NCBI RefSeq assembly: GCF_013285155.1
Contig: NZ_JABTEL010000010.1
Coordinates: forward strand, 1-64,000
Direction of reading: 5' to 3'
Length of the DNA stretch: 64,000 bases
Source: Winogradskyella undariae
GTDB lineage: Bacteria; Bacteroidota; Bacteroidia; Flavobacteriales; Flavobacteriaceae
Shown here: one piece after another, positions 56,181 through 64,000 of the stretch
How positions within the stretch are numbered: position 1 is the first letter of the stretch
Layout of the letters: every line of letters begins with the position of its first letter
The notes under the pieces: generated by a model
Databases searched by the model: none
What the model was told of the DNA's origin: nothing
The model's input: only the letters and a program-made list of their open reading frames with translations
Program-made: the position numbers and the translations under genes

Positions 56181-56888
56181 TTATTTATTATTAATTACCA
56201 ATCTAAATCCTTCACCATGTATGTTTAAAATTTCAACATTTGGATCTGGTTTTAAATATTTACGCAACTTAGCAATGTAAACGTCCATACTACGAGATGT
56301 AAAATAGTTATCATCTCTCCATATTTTAGTTAAAGCTAACTCTCTTGGCATTAAATCGTTTTCATGTAAAGCCAATAAACGTAATAATTCATTCTCTTTA
56401 GGAGATAACTTAGAAGGTTCTCCTTCATCAAATTTAAGGAAACGCAATTTAGAGTTTAAATCAAAACGACCTATTTTAAATTCAAATTGTTTGCTTTCTG
56501 CAACCGTATCTTTAGCCTTACGTTGCATAATAGCTTTAATTTTCATTAATAAAACTTCGCTATCAAATGGTTTATTAAGATAATCATCAGCACCTACTTT
56601 GTAACCTTTAAGTACATCTTCTTTCATGGCTTTCGCTGTTAAGAAAATAATTGGCACATCTTCATTTTTCTCTCTTATTTCTTTTGCTAATGTAAAACCA
56701 TCTTTATAAGGCATCATTACATCTAGGATACAAAGATCATAATCATCTTTTTTGAACTTTTCAAAACCTTCCATACCATTTTTAGCATGTACAACTTCGT
56801 AATCGTTCATCATTAAATAATCTTTTAAAACAGTTCCAAAATTTGGATCGTCTTCTACCAAAAGAATTTTTTTATTTTGCTCTTCCAT
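56181..56888 (-). CDS. rprY: OmpR-family response regulator, RprY-like
   Basis: A 235-residue regulator. The receiver domain has the acidic pair VEDDPN, phospho-acceptor D56 in DLCILDVMMPYKDGF, T in IIFLTAK and the lysine in DYLNKPFDSE. The winged-helix DNA-binding domain (about 130-232) includes LSPKENELLRLLALHE and SMDVYIAKLRKYLKPDPNVEILNIHGEGFRL. The closest named relative I know is RprY of Bacteroides fragilis. It is encoded 10 bases after the kinase gene. Confidence 0.93.
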   Translation of the reverse strand: MEEQNKKILLVEDDPNFGTVLKDYLMMNDYEVVHAKNGMEGFEKFKKDDYDLCILDVMMPYKDGFTLAKEIREKNEDVPIIFLTAKAMKEDVLKGYKVGADDYLNKPFDSEVLLMKIKAIMQRKAKDTVAESKQFEFKIGRFDLNSKLRFLKFDEGEPSKLSPKENELLRLLALHENDLMPRELALTKIWRDDNYFTSRSMDVYIAKLRKYLKPDPNVEILNIHGEGFRLVINNK

Positions 56889-56898
56889 AATTCGTTTT

Positions 56899-58470
56899 TT
56901 ATGATATTAACGGCATTTTTATAATAAAAGTGCTGCCTTTTCCTTTTTCACTTTCTACTGATATATGACCTTGATGGTCCTCTATTATTTTCTTAACATA
57001 AGCTAAACCTAGCCCATGCCCTTTTACATTATGTACATTTCCGGTGTGTTCTCTATAAAACTTCTCAAACACTCGTTTTGCAACAGCTTTATTCATTCCG
57101 TTACCTTGATCTACTACTTTTAGAATAATACTGTTTCCTACATTTTCTGAGTATACATCTATCTTAGGCGCATCGTCTGAATATTTTATAGCATTATCTA
57201 ATATGTTAACAACCACATTTGTAAAGTGTGTGTCGTTTGCTAAAATTGAAGTATGTTCTGCTTCTAAATGGCTCTTAACATATCCTTGTCTATCTTCTAC
57301 AATTAATTCTACATGTGTAATTGCGTCTTCAACTAAGTCGTGTAAGTCTAGACGTTCCTTACTAATATTAAGTTCATTTTTATCTAACTTAGAAATACGT
57401 AATACATTTTCTACTTGTGCATGCATACGTTTATTCTCTTCTTTTATCATTCCTAAATAACGTAAAACCTTTTCTTGGTCATTTATTATTTTAGGGTTTT
57501 TAATAGAATCTAGAGCCAAATTAATAGTCGCAATTGGTGTTTTAAACTCATGCGTCATATTATTTATAAAATCTGTTTTAATCTGTGAAATTTGACGTTG
57601 TCTAATTAACTGATAAATGGCACTTGTATAGGCTATAATGATAATACCTGTAAATACAATAGAAAGTACTATCATCCATAATATAGTTGATATTAAATAC
57701 TTTTTTCTACCTGTAAAATCTACCCAAAGATTATAACTACTTTGATTATTACTATCTAAAAACACAGGAACACCAAATGCTTTACCTTTAATTAATTCAA
57801 AATTTTCAGACCTCACTTTAGTCGCTAAATCATCATCATAAATACCAAATTCAAAATCAAGATCTATTCCTTCAGATTTAAGTTCTCTTCTTAAAAAAGT
57901 TTCTACTTGTGTCGCTGTAATTCGTTTATAAACAGGCTTATCTTTTAATAAAGTTTGAAAACTATCTTCATAAAATTGTTTATCTAAGTTACTTAAAGAA
58001 GAATACTCTCGTAATTTTGTTTCTGGATCTATCCTTCTATTACCATCAATGGTTGTGTTATTGTAAACTTCAGTAACACGTTCACTAGATAATTTACTAA
58101 CATTAAAACTATCTGCATCTATTTCAAAAAATAGAGAAGGCACTCTAAAACGTTCTTCTAAAACCGTATTTCTGTGAATAATAGTTTTATCATTAACGTC
58201 ATCTTCTGTAGCAATAAATAATTGTTTTATTATAGATGAATCTGCTTTGTTATCTGGACTTAGATAAGGTTGAAGTTTCATGAAATAATCACGATACTCA
58301 TAATCTTCAATAGCTTGATTAACTAAACTTAATGAACGCCTAACGCTAAACGTAAAATTTTTGTTTTCATTTTCTAAACTATTGTTTATAAAAAATGCTT
58401 GCACAAAAATGATTCCAATGAGAGATAAGCTCATTAAAATTATCAATATCACAAATAGTTTTTTGTTCAT
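56899..58470 (-). CDS. rprX: Sensor histidine kinase, RprX-like
   Basis: A 523-residue membrane kinase. Helix 1 is at 5-28, a periplasmic domain of about 225 residues follows, and helix 2 is at about 259-285. The dimerisation helix carries the phospho-acceptor H307 in NNMTHEFKTPIATI; N-box NVVVNILDNAIKYSDD, G1 DQGNGM and G2 GHGLGLAYVKKI complete the ATPase domain. The size and order match RprX of Bacteroides. The signal is unknown. A perfect 8+1+8 palindrome lies 34-50 bases before its start codon. Confidence 0.93.
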   Translation of the reverse strand: MNKKLFVILIILMSLSLIGIIFVQAFFINNSLENENKNFTFSVRRSLSLVNQAIEDYEYRDYFMKLQPYLSPDNKADSSIIKQLFIATEDDVNDKTIIHRNTVLEERFRVPSLFFEIDADSFNVSKLSSERVTEVYNNTTIDGNRRIDPETKLREYSSLSNLDKQFYEDSFQTLLKDKPVYKRITATQVETFLRRELKSEGIDLDFEFGIYDDDLATKVRSENFELIKGKAFGVPVFLDSNNQSSYNLWVDFTGRKKYLISTILWMIVLSIVFTGIIIIAYTSAIYQLIRQRQISQIKTDFINNMTHEFKTPIATINLALDSIKNPKIINDQEKVLRYLGMIKEENKRMHAQVENVLRISKLDKNELNISKERLDLHDLVEDAITHVELIVEDRQGYVKSHLEAEHTSILANDTHFTNVVVNILDNAIKYSDDAPKIDVYSENVGNSIILKVVDQGNGMNKAVAKRVFEKFYREHTGNVHNVKGHGLGLAYVKKIIEDHQGHISVESEKGKGSTFIIKMPLIS

Positions 58471-58503
58471 TTCCCAAATTTAACATTTTAACATTTAGTG
58501 TAA

Positions 58504-58520
58504 ATTAGGTTTAACCTAAT
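58504..58520. promoter_or_regulatory. Perfect palindrome upstream of the rprX-like gene
   Basis: ATTAGGTT-T-AACCTAAT, a 17-base perfect inverted repeat in the 72-base gap between coaE and the kinase gene. Beside it two tandem TTAACATT copies (58480-58487, 58488-58495) recall the direct-repeat sites of OmpR-type regulators. Either could be an autoregulatory site; the palindrome could also be a weak hairpin. Confidence 0.5.
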
Positions 58521-58542
58521 GTTAACAAAAGTTATCCCACAA

Positions 58543-59130
58543 TTAGTGATTTAACTTTTCTAATATGGAATTATGAATTTTAAGGGCTTGTTTTTTTGCT
58601 TCTGATAAATTATTATTATAAATAATGAAGTCAGATGCTTTAATCTTATCTATATCAGACCATTGATTTTTAATAATTGATTTTATTTTTTCTTCTGAAG
58701 ATCCATCACGTTGTATTACTCTTTCTATTCGTAAAGACTCATCTGCAATGACAGTTATTATTAAGTCGTAGTATTGCTGCTGATTGTTTTCGAAAATTAT
58801 AGCAGCTTCCTTAATAACATATGGTGAGTTTTGTTTTTTATGCCATTTTTTAAAATGCTCAGCAACTTTAGGATGTACAATCGCATTCATTTTGGCTAAT
58901 AAAGCCTTATCATTAAATATTTTTGAAGCTAAATAAGGTCTATTTATTGTATTATCAATATATGCTTCTTCTCCAAATAGTTCTATTAATTTTCGTTTTA
59001 TAATCTTAGAACGATGCATTAAAGCCTTGGCTTCATCATCTGCAATATAAACAGGAACACCTAATGATTTAAAGTATTTTAAAATCGTTGTTTTCCCACT
59101 TCCTATTCCACCGGTTAATCCTACAATCAT
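58543..59130 (-). CDS. coaE: Dephospho-CoA kinase
   Basis: A 195-residue P-loop kinase for the last step of coenzyme A synthesis. It starts MIVGLTGGIGSGKTTILKYF, has the VYIADDEAKAL substrate segment, RPYLASKIFNDKALLAKMNAIVHPKV and VIADESLRIERVIQRDGSSEEKI. It is somewhat shorter than E. coli CoaE (206). One base separates it from the YbbR gene upstream. Confidence 0.95.
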   Translation of the reverse strand: MIVGLTGGIGSGKTTILKYFKSLGVPVYIADDEAKALMHRSKIIKRKLIELFGEEAYIDNTINRPYLASKIFNDKALLAKMNAIVHPKVAEHFKKWHKKQNSPYVIKEAAIIFENNQQQYYDLIITVIADESLRIERVIQRDGSSEEKIKSIIKNQWSDIDKIKASDFIIYNNNLSEAKKQALKIHNSILEKLNH

Positions 59131-59131
59131 A

Positions 59132-60094
59132 TTACAATTGAATAAAATCTATTTGTTTTTGTCTAATATTAACATGTTTAACAAATTCTGATGATTTAAC
59201 TACTTTAGGAATTAAGAATGTTTGATTGTCTTCTAATTCTGAATAATTACATTCAACCTTAAAATCTAATGCTTTTATAGCATTGTAATTATCTAAATCT
59301 ACATAATATGAAAGTGTAACCGTTTTAGGAAAGTAATTAATGGTTACATTTTCGGGTTGGTTTGTAACTGTAATAGGGACTTCAATAATACCTTCTGTAA
59401 ATCGACCTATTTTACCTGTAACCTCTATAGATTTGGGAAATATTTCAATATTACTATAGTCTGAAATATCTAGATTTACAGTGCTCTTAATATCACTTTT
59501 TGTATCTGTTAATATTAATGTTTCTGTACTTATTGCATTAATTTTATTGACTTCATCTAAAGACCCAACAATTTTTACGCTGTCTATATCTAAGCTAAAT
59601 TCTCCTTTTAAATCATAACCCACAGCATAAGCAATATCCTTTTTAAATTTTATAGGTACTTTTTTTGAAGCTCTTTTTGCATACGGAATTAATAAGGTGT
59701 CTGGTATTACAGAAATTAAATCATAAGAACTCCCCAATTGACTTTCTATAAGATATTGGTGTTTTATAACATCAAAAACAAAATAACGTGAGTTTAGTGC
59801 AACATCAGTTTTAGCATTAACCGTTAATTCTTTAGAATTATCAAAAGCGAAAGGCATCAATGAAAATCCTTTAGCTTCTACATAAACCTGAATATAATTT
59901 GAAGTATCATTTTTAATTAAAACTTCATCATCAACATGTGTTAAATGCACATTTAACTTTATGGTTTGCTTATAATCGTTAGATAATTTTGAAAAAATTA
60001 GAAACACAAACGCAAATAAAAAAAAGAGACAGAACCTTTGAAAGTTTTTCTTTTTTAAATAATTAATTATGTTATTCGTGTTTTTAGAGTTCAT
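59132..60094 (-). CDS. YbbR-like domain protein
   Basis: A 320-residue protein with one N-terminal membrane helix (FCLFFLFAFVFLIFSKLS) and then repeats of the YbbR beta domain, visible as VIPDTLLIPYAKRASKKVPI, LDIDSVKIVGSLDEVNKI and EIFPKSIEVTGKIGRF. In Firmicutes YbbR (CdaR) regulates the diadenylate cyclase CdaA; no cdaA gene is seen here. Its start codon overlaps the end of the glycosyltransferase gene by 4 bases, so the two are translated in a coupled way. Confidence 0.85.
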   Translation of the reverse strand: MNSKNTNNIINYLKKKNFQRFCLFFLFAFVFLIFSKLSNDYKQTIKLNVHLTHVDDEVLIKNDTSNYIQVYVEAKGFSLMPFAFDNSKELTVNAKTDVALNSRYFVFDVIKHQYLIESQLGSSYDLISVIPDTLLIPYAKRASKKVPIKFKKDIAYAVGYDLKGEFSLDIDSVKIVGSLDEVNKINAISTETLILTDTKSDIKSTVNLDISDYSNIEIFPKSIEVTGKIGRFTEGIIEVPITVTNQPENVTINYFPKTVTLSYYVDLDNYNAIKALDFKVECNYSELEDNQTFLIPKVVKSSEFVKHVNIRQKQIDFIQL

Positions 60095-61104
60095 TTGTTC
60101 GTTTGAAAAAATAGATGAGGAAATGCTTTTTCTGGATTCTTTTTTAAAATCACCATATTAAAAGTAGATTTTAAAAACCCAAAACCATATCCGAAAAATT
60201 GAATACAAATTGCTAATAATGCTTGAGTAGCAACGCTTAAACTTCTATTTGAAATTAAAGCCAATACAAAAGCTACAGCAAAATAAAATCCATATAAATA
60301 TAGTGGTAAATTAATTTTAAACAATGCCATTATTACAGCAATTATAAAACCTAAACTAAATAAAGTAGGAAACCAATAAACGATGCTTTTAGAATTTGGA
60401 TGCCATTGGTTAAGTATCGGTCTAACCATACCAAATTTATTAACTTGGGTATAAAATTTAGACCAAGAAATACGTCTTTTATGATACACAAAAGCACTTT
60501 TTATTAAAGTAGTTTTAAACCCTAACTCGTGTAAACGCAACGATAAATCAGGATCTTCACCGGGATGAATTTTACCAAATCCGCCAGAAGCCAAGAATGC
60601 TTTTTTAGACAAGCCCATATTAAAACTTCGGGGTTGAAAATCATCAACCTTCTGCTTTCCTCCTCTTATACCACCGGTAGTTATAAAAGAGGTCATTGCA
60701 AAATTAATTGCTTTTTGAAGATTAGAAAATGAGCTATGTGCTGCATCTGGACCTCCAAAACAATCATAATAAGATGCTGATAAAAACTGTTTTACTTCAT
60801 TTAAATAGTTTGAAGGTAAAATTACATCAGAATCTAAAATGATATAATAATTACCTTTCGCTTTTTCCATGCCGTAATTCCTAGAATCTCCAGGACCAGA
60901 ATTTGGCTTAAAATAATATGAAATAACAAGTTGATTGGCAAATTGATTAACAACGAATTCTGAAGTGTCTTTAGAACCATCTTCAACAATTACTATTTCA
61001 TAATTATGCTCACCTTCAAAATTCAAAAAACTGTTTAAGAGTTCTTTGATTTCATCAGGTCTATTATAAACAGGAATAATAAATGAAAAATTTATAGTCT
61101 TCAT
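60091..61104 (-). CDS. Family 2 glycosyltransferase, membrane-bound
   Basis: From the ATG at 61102-61104 the protein is 337 residues and begins MKTINFSFIIPVYNRPDEIK. The GT-A domain shows VIVEDGSKD, the DXD-type LDSDVI and FGKIHPGEDPDLSLRL (ED motif for the acceptor base). Two or three membrane helices close the protein (FSLGFIIAVIMALFKINLPL and following). A longer start at 61113 would lie inside the -7 element at 61111-61118, so I reject it. The product is probably a surface polysaccharide or glycolipid; the substrate is unknown. It heads the YbbR-coaE-rprXY run. Confidence 0.88.
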   Translation of the reverse strand: MKTINFSFIIPVYNRPDEIKELLNSFLNFEGEHNYEIVIVEDGSKDTSEFVVNQFANQLVISYYFKPNSGPGDSRNYGMEKAKGNYYIILDSDVILPSNYLNEVKQFLSASYYDCFGGPDAAHSSFSNLQKAINFAMTSFITTGGIRGGKQKVDDFQPRSFNMGLSKKAFLASGGFGKIHPGEDPDLSLRLHELGFKTTLIKSAFVYHKRRISWSKFYTQVNKFGMVRPILNQWHPNSKSIVYWFPTLFSLGFIIAVIMALFKINLPLYLYGFYFAVAFVLALISNRSLSVATQALLAICIQFFGYGFGFLKSTFNMVILKKNPEKAFPHLFFQTNK

Positions 61105-61110
61105 AGACCA

Positions 61111-61118
61111 CAAAGGTA
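61111..61118 (-). promoter_or_regulatory. Bacteroidota -7 element for the glycosyltransferase operon
   Basis: On the minus strand this is TACCTTTG (TAnnTTTG), ending 6 bases before the ATG at 61104. The operon message would be leaderless or nearly so. Confidence 0.5.
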
Positions 61119-61187
61119 AAAAACCTAAGCAAAGAATATATGGTTACACTAGCTTTAAGTTAATTATATTCTTATTATTTCTTTTTT

Positions 61188-61895
61188 TTATAAAAGTCCT
61201 GTAAAAATTAAAACATAATACAAGCCTGTTACTATAAAAACAACACCTGCAACAGTTCTCATTACCTTTTCAATTTTTGTTATTTTATTATAAAAGACAC
61301 CTACTTTACCAGCAGTAAAAGCCAGTAAATAAGTAAAAAGAATAACTGGAAGTCCTGTTCCGAAAGCAAATACTATAGGCAAATAAAGTCCGTCTGCAGA
61401 TGCAATTGTCATAGGAACTAACATTCCAAAAAACAAAGCTCCACTATAAGGACAAAATGCTAAAGCAAAAACAACACCAATTAAAAAAGAACCTAACAAG
61501 CCTTTATCTTTAAATTTATCAGATAATTTTTCTTGAAAATTAGATTTCTCTAAAAAATTTAGCTTAATAACATTCAACATTATTAATCCGATAATAATTA
61601 ATAAAGGACCTAAATATTTTTCTCCATTTTGATTAAAAAATCGGGCTATATGAAACTTACTTGCTCCAAAATATAAAATTAGTCCGATTACAGTATAACT
61701 AAACCCGCGTCCTAAAGAATACAATAAACCACTTAAAAACACTTTTCGTTTGCTCGATATGTTTTTTGAGATAAAAGCTGTTGCAGTAATATTGGTCGCT
61801 AAAGGACACGGACTAATGGCTGTCATTAATCCGAGTATAAATGCTGATAAAATAGGAATATTATAGTTCTCTATAAGAGATTGTAAAAAATCCAT
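61188..61895 (-). CDS. arsG: ArsG-like CcdA/DsbD-type membrane transporter
   Basis: A 235-residue protein with six to seven membrane helices of the CcdA/DsbD transmembrane type. The conserved cysteine-proline sites are C30 in AISPCPLATN and C148 in LAFCPYSGALFF, placed where CcdA proteins carry their redox pair. The neighbours identify it as ArsG, named in loci that act on aromatic arsenicals. A different role in passing electrons across the inner membrane to the ArsF-like lipoprotein is equally compatible with the fold. Its start codon is next to the stop codon of arsF. Confidence 0.8.
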   Translation of the reverse strand: MDFLQSLIENYNIPILSAFILGLMTAISPCPLATNITATAFISKNISSKRKVFLSGLLYSLGRGFSYTVIGLILYFGASKFHIARFFNQNGEKYLGPLLIIIGLIMLNVIKLNFLEKSNFQEKLSDKFKDKGLLGSFLIGVVFALAFCPYSGALFFGMLVPMTIASADGLYLPIVFAFGTGLPVILFTYLLAFTAGKVGVFYNKITKIEKVMRTVAGVVFIVTGLYYVLIFTGLL

Positions 61896-62336
61896 CTAAA
61901 GCATTTTTAATTCAGTATCTAGTTTCGATTTTAATTCTTTAGAAAAAGTGTCTTGATCAGTACCATTCATAAAAGCAAAGTCAGTTAAATCTATTTTAGT
62001 TTCTTTACCATCTTTAATTACATTTAAAATTAAAGCAGTCCCAGCAGCTTCAAATTTTTCGGCAATAGATTTGTTTTCTTTTTTATCTACATTAATCACT
62101 TGAAATGTAATTTTATTGTCTTTCAATTCATTTGAAAAATAAGTATCTAGTGTAAATTTTGTATTGGCTTCAATAGCATTACAAGTCATACATCTGTGTG
62201 TAGAATGAAAATCGTAAACCTCAATTTTAGAGACTGATTGATCTAAAGATACTTTTTCACTTTTGTTTTGTCCGTTACAAGACGTTAGCATTAAGCTAAT
62301 TGTTAATAGGGCTAAAAATTTAATTGTTTTACGCAT
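61896..62336 (-). CDS. arsF: ArsF-like thioredoxin-fold lipoprotein
   Basis: A 146-residue protein with lipobox cysteine 20 (ALLTISLMLTSCNGQ). The mature part is a thioredoxin-like fold with YDFHSTHRCMTCNAIE, giving the redox pair C49-C52, then NDKITFQVINVDKKEN-like and GTALILNVIKDGKE strands. It matches the family called nitrophenyl compound nitroreductase subunit ArsF. It is most easily read as the periplasmic redox partner of the CcdA-like ArsG, which begins at the base after its stop codon. Confidence 0.8.
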   Translation of the reverse strand: MRKTIKFLALLTISLMLTSCNGQNKSEKVSLDQSVSKIEVYDFHSTHRCMTCNAIEANTKFTLDTYFSNELKDNKITFQVINVDKKENKSIAEKFEAAGTALILNVIKDGKETKIDLTDFAFMNGTDQDTFSKELKSKLDTELKML

Positions 62337-62390
62337 AGTTTTTAATTTTAAATTGATTTCGTGAATATTTAATTGTATTATTTATTCGAT

Positions 62391-63365
62391 TCACAGAAGC
62401 ATATTAAACAGATATCCAGATAAGATGATGCAAAGTGTTACGACACTAAAAAAGATAGCAATAAGTTTTAAAGACATTACTTTTTTAAGTAAAGTTGCTT
62501 CGGGTATAGATAAGCCTACGGTTCCCATCATAAAAGCAATAGCGGTACCAAGCGGAACGCCTTTTGCTACAAAAACTTGAATTACGGGGACAATACCAGC
62601 AGCATTTGCATACATTGGTACGGCTACAATTACAGCAAGTGGAACTGTCCACCATTCGCCACCTCCTAAATATTGATTAAAAAAGTTTTCTGGTACAAAA
62701 CCATGCATGGCTGCCCCTATTGCAATCCCAATAATTACATATACGATAACACCTTTTACAATATCCCAAGCAGCTTGTGTAATTTCGGGTAAACGGTCGT
62801 AAAATGTTTTCTTTTTTTCTTCAAATTTGGCTTGTTCAATTTTATTCTCAAGGATCTTTTTTACCCAATCGGAAAGTAAAGGTTCAAGGTTAAATTTACC
62901 AAGTACCCAACCACCAATAGTTCCTAATAAAATACCTGAAGCGGCATAAATTAATGTTGCTTCTACTCCAAACATCCCCAAAAACATCGCTACTGCAACT
63001 TCATTAACTAAAGGCGATGTAATTAAAAATGAAAAAGTGACTCCTAATGGAATTCCGCCTTGTACAAACCCAATAAATAAAGGAACTGATGAGCAGGAAC
63101 AAAAAGGTGTAATGGCTCCAAAAATTGAAGAAAAAAAGTATTCTAAACCATAGAGTTTTTTCTTATTTAAATAATCTTTTAATTTTTCTATAGGAAAATA
63201 TGCATTTACAATTCCCATTATAAATACGATAACAAATAATAAAATGAGAATTTTAAGTGTATCGTAAATAAAGAAATTTAAAGCAATACCTAAGTGCGTT
63301 TCTGCCCCAACATTAAAGACATTGTATATGAGCCAATCGGCAAAATGTTGTAACCAATCAAACAT
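62391..63365 (-). CDS. arsP: ArsP/YraQ-type permease
   Basis: A 324-residue permease with eight or so membrane helices of the DUF318/ArsP family. The hallmark AITPFCSCSSVPLF (C89, C91) and the second repeat motif AVPMYANAAGIVPV are intact, with a cytoplasmic loop after helix 5 (DWVKKILENKIEQAKFEEKKK). ArsP of Campylobacter exports trivalent organoarsenicals such as methylarsenite and roxarsone. Other YraQ-type members have unknown cargo. It starts 1 base after the OsmC gene and precedes arsF. Confidence 0.87.
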   Translation of the reverse strand: MFDWLQHFADWLIYNVFNVGAETHLGIALNFFIYDTLKILILLFVIVFIMGIVNAYFPIEKLKDYLNKKKLYGLEYFFSSIFGAITPFCSCSSVPLFIGFVQGGIPLGVTFSFLITSPLVNEVAVAMFLGMFGVEATLIYAASGILLGTIGGWVLGKFNLEPLLSDWVKKILENKIEQAKFEEKKKTFYDRLPEITQAAWDIVKGVIVYVIIGIAIGAAMHGFVPENFFNQYLGGGEWWTVPLAVIVAVPMYANAAGIVPVIQVFVAKGVPLGTAIAFMMGTVGLSIPEATLLKKVMSLKLIAIFFSVVTLCIILSGYLFNMLL

Positions 63366-63366
63366 T

Positions 63367-63765
63367 TTAAATCTTATTTATAGTTCCCGAAATGGTACAT
63401 GATAATTTTACGGTATTGTAAATAGTACCAAACTTTTCAATATTCTTTTTAAGTAAGTCTAGGTTTAATTTATCATCGCTACTGTAAATCGTTAAGTTAT
63501 ACTCTAGATGATCCATCCGTGGTGGATTTTCTAAACGTGTTGCATTAACATCAACCGTTGCTTTTGTATAACTAAACTTCATCATAGTCGAAAAACGTTC
63601 TACATTTTTTAGCATACAAGCCGAAAATGCACCTAGGAATATTTCTGCCGGATTTGGTAAAATTTCAGCAGACATTGAAGTTGTACCAAAATCTATATGA
63701 GATTTTTTAATATGAATAACAGCGTCTTCATTTAAGATAGAAGACGCTTTTATAGTGTAATTCAT
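63367..63765 (-). CDS. OsmC-family peroxiredoxin-like protein
   Basis: A 132-residue OsmC/Ohr-fold protein. The two family cysteines are C50 in LGAFSACMLKNVERF (with the conserved Glu after it) and C123 in KLSCTISGTI; the spacing fits a thiol peroxidase that acts on organic hydroperoxides or, in YhfA-like members, has unknown substrate. It is placed between a small thioredoxin and ArsP, so a thiol-repair role in metalloid stress is plausible. Confidence 0.85.
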   Translation of the reverse strand: MNYTIKASSILNEDAVIHIKKSHIDFGTTSMSAEILPNPAEIFLGAFSACMLKNVERFSTMMKFSYTKATVDVNATRLENPPRMDHLEYNLTIYSSDDKLNLDLLKKNIEKFGTIYNTVKLSCTISGTINKI

Positions 63766-63776
63766 AACATTACTTT

Positions 63777-64000
63777 TTAATTTAACAATGCTAAAACTTC
63801 GGCTTTAGAAGGTACACGTCCTTTAATCGTAATAACATCGTCAATAACTAAAGCCGGTGTAGTCATTACATTAAACTTCATAATCTCCACGATATCTTCA
63901 ACTTTTTCTATTGAAGCTTCAATATTGTTTTCAGAAACAACTTCTGAAACAACCCCTGTCATAGATTTACATTTTGGACAACCTGTCCCTAAAATTTTAA
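63777..64000 (-). CDS. Small thioredoxin family protein (TM0996/MTH895 type), 5' end beyond the window
   Basis: The frame continues upstream of the ATG at 63962 to the right edge and reads KILGTGCPKCKSMTGVVSEV, which contains the active site CPKC. The later NVMTTPALVIDDVITIKGRVPS gives the cis-proline and the closing strand. Small thioredoxins of this type are about 77 residues long and begin a few residues before KILG, so only the first few codons are missing. It is the first visible gene of the thioredoxin-OsmC-ArsP-ArsF-ArsG operon; a regulator such as ArsR may lie just outside. Confidence 0.88.
   Translation of the reverse strand, partial: KILGTGCPKCKSMTGVVSEVVSENNIEASIEKVEDIVEIMKFNVMTTPALVIDDVITIKGRVPSKAEVLALLN

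Overview
The window is chromosomal DNA of an AT-rich member of the Bacteroidota, most likely a marine Flavobacteriaceae; the genus cannot be named from the sequence. The signs are RprX/RprY-type two-component genes, a DUF5686 outer-membrane protein, a DoxD/DoxA-type protein, YtxJ, many lipoproteins with a short lipobox, almost no Shine-Dalgarno sequences, and repeated Bacteroidota -7 promoter elements (TAnnTTTG) close to start codons. I see no tRNA, rRNA, CRISPR array, transposase or integrase. One structural RNA is clear: the small SRP RNA at about 19442-19545 (minus strand).

Left end, 1-2700: an accessory stretch built like a cassette array. Three related 136-160 bp structured repeats (195-330, 1105-1265, 1862-2021) alternate with single plus-strand genes (an HNH-like zinc protein, a TlpA-like thioredoxin, then a decayed gene). 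Each repeat can fold as a long imperfect hairpin, and its central stem shows a compensatory base-pair change. It looks like an integron cassette array but lacks the canonical integron core and, within the window, an integrase.

2742-9448: a Bacteroidota-specific gene of unknown function on the minus strand, then a plus-strand accessory cluster: ribB, a Crp/Fnr regulator, an ABM-domain protein, a secreted PPC-domain protein, a secreted protein made of two near-identical halves, a class V aminotransferase and a fused two-domain ABC ATPase. A degraded second copy of the ribB-crp junction survives at 6055-6210. Upstream of ribB lie an FNR-like dyad and a set of helically phased repeats.

9657-34100: mostly ordinary genes: alpha/beta hydrolases, katG with an ankyrin partner, a DUF2007 protein, a YbiT-like ABC-F ATPase, transaldolase, an SDR, SRP RNA, glutaminyl cyclotransferase, thioesterase, cell-envelope lipoproteins, an alpha-glucan phosphorylase lacking the usual PLP lysine, glyA, fumarylacetoacetase, a long RluA-type pseudouridine synthase and YtxJ. 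Strong intrinsic terminators separate many of these units.

34400-56126: clpB, deoC-deoD, a histidine phosphatase, smpB, DUF5686 and NTF2-like envelope proteins, a DoxD-like protein, pcm, a Gfo/Idh/MocA oxidoreductase, and a long plus-strand run from 3-hydroxyacyl-CoA dehydrogenase to miaA. That run contains an exonuclease/GIY-YIG fusion gene that appears to start at an ATT codon, and a voltage-gated-type K+ channel ending in a zinc ribbon. The 3-hydroxyacyl-CoA dehydrogenase gene is preceded directly by a terminator-shaped leader.

56181-64000, minus strand: an apparent operon of glycosyltransferase, YbbR protein, coaE, rprX-like and rprY-like genes, and then a thioredoxin-OsmC-ArsP-ArsF-ArsG cluster that resembles organoarsenical efflux/resistance loci. 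The thioredoxin gene runs off the right edge.
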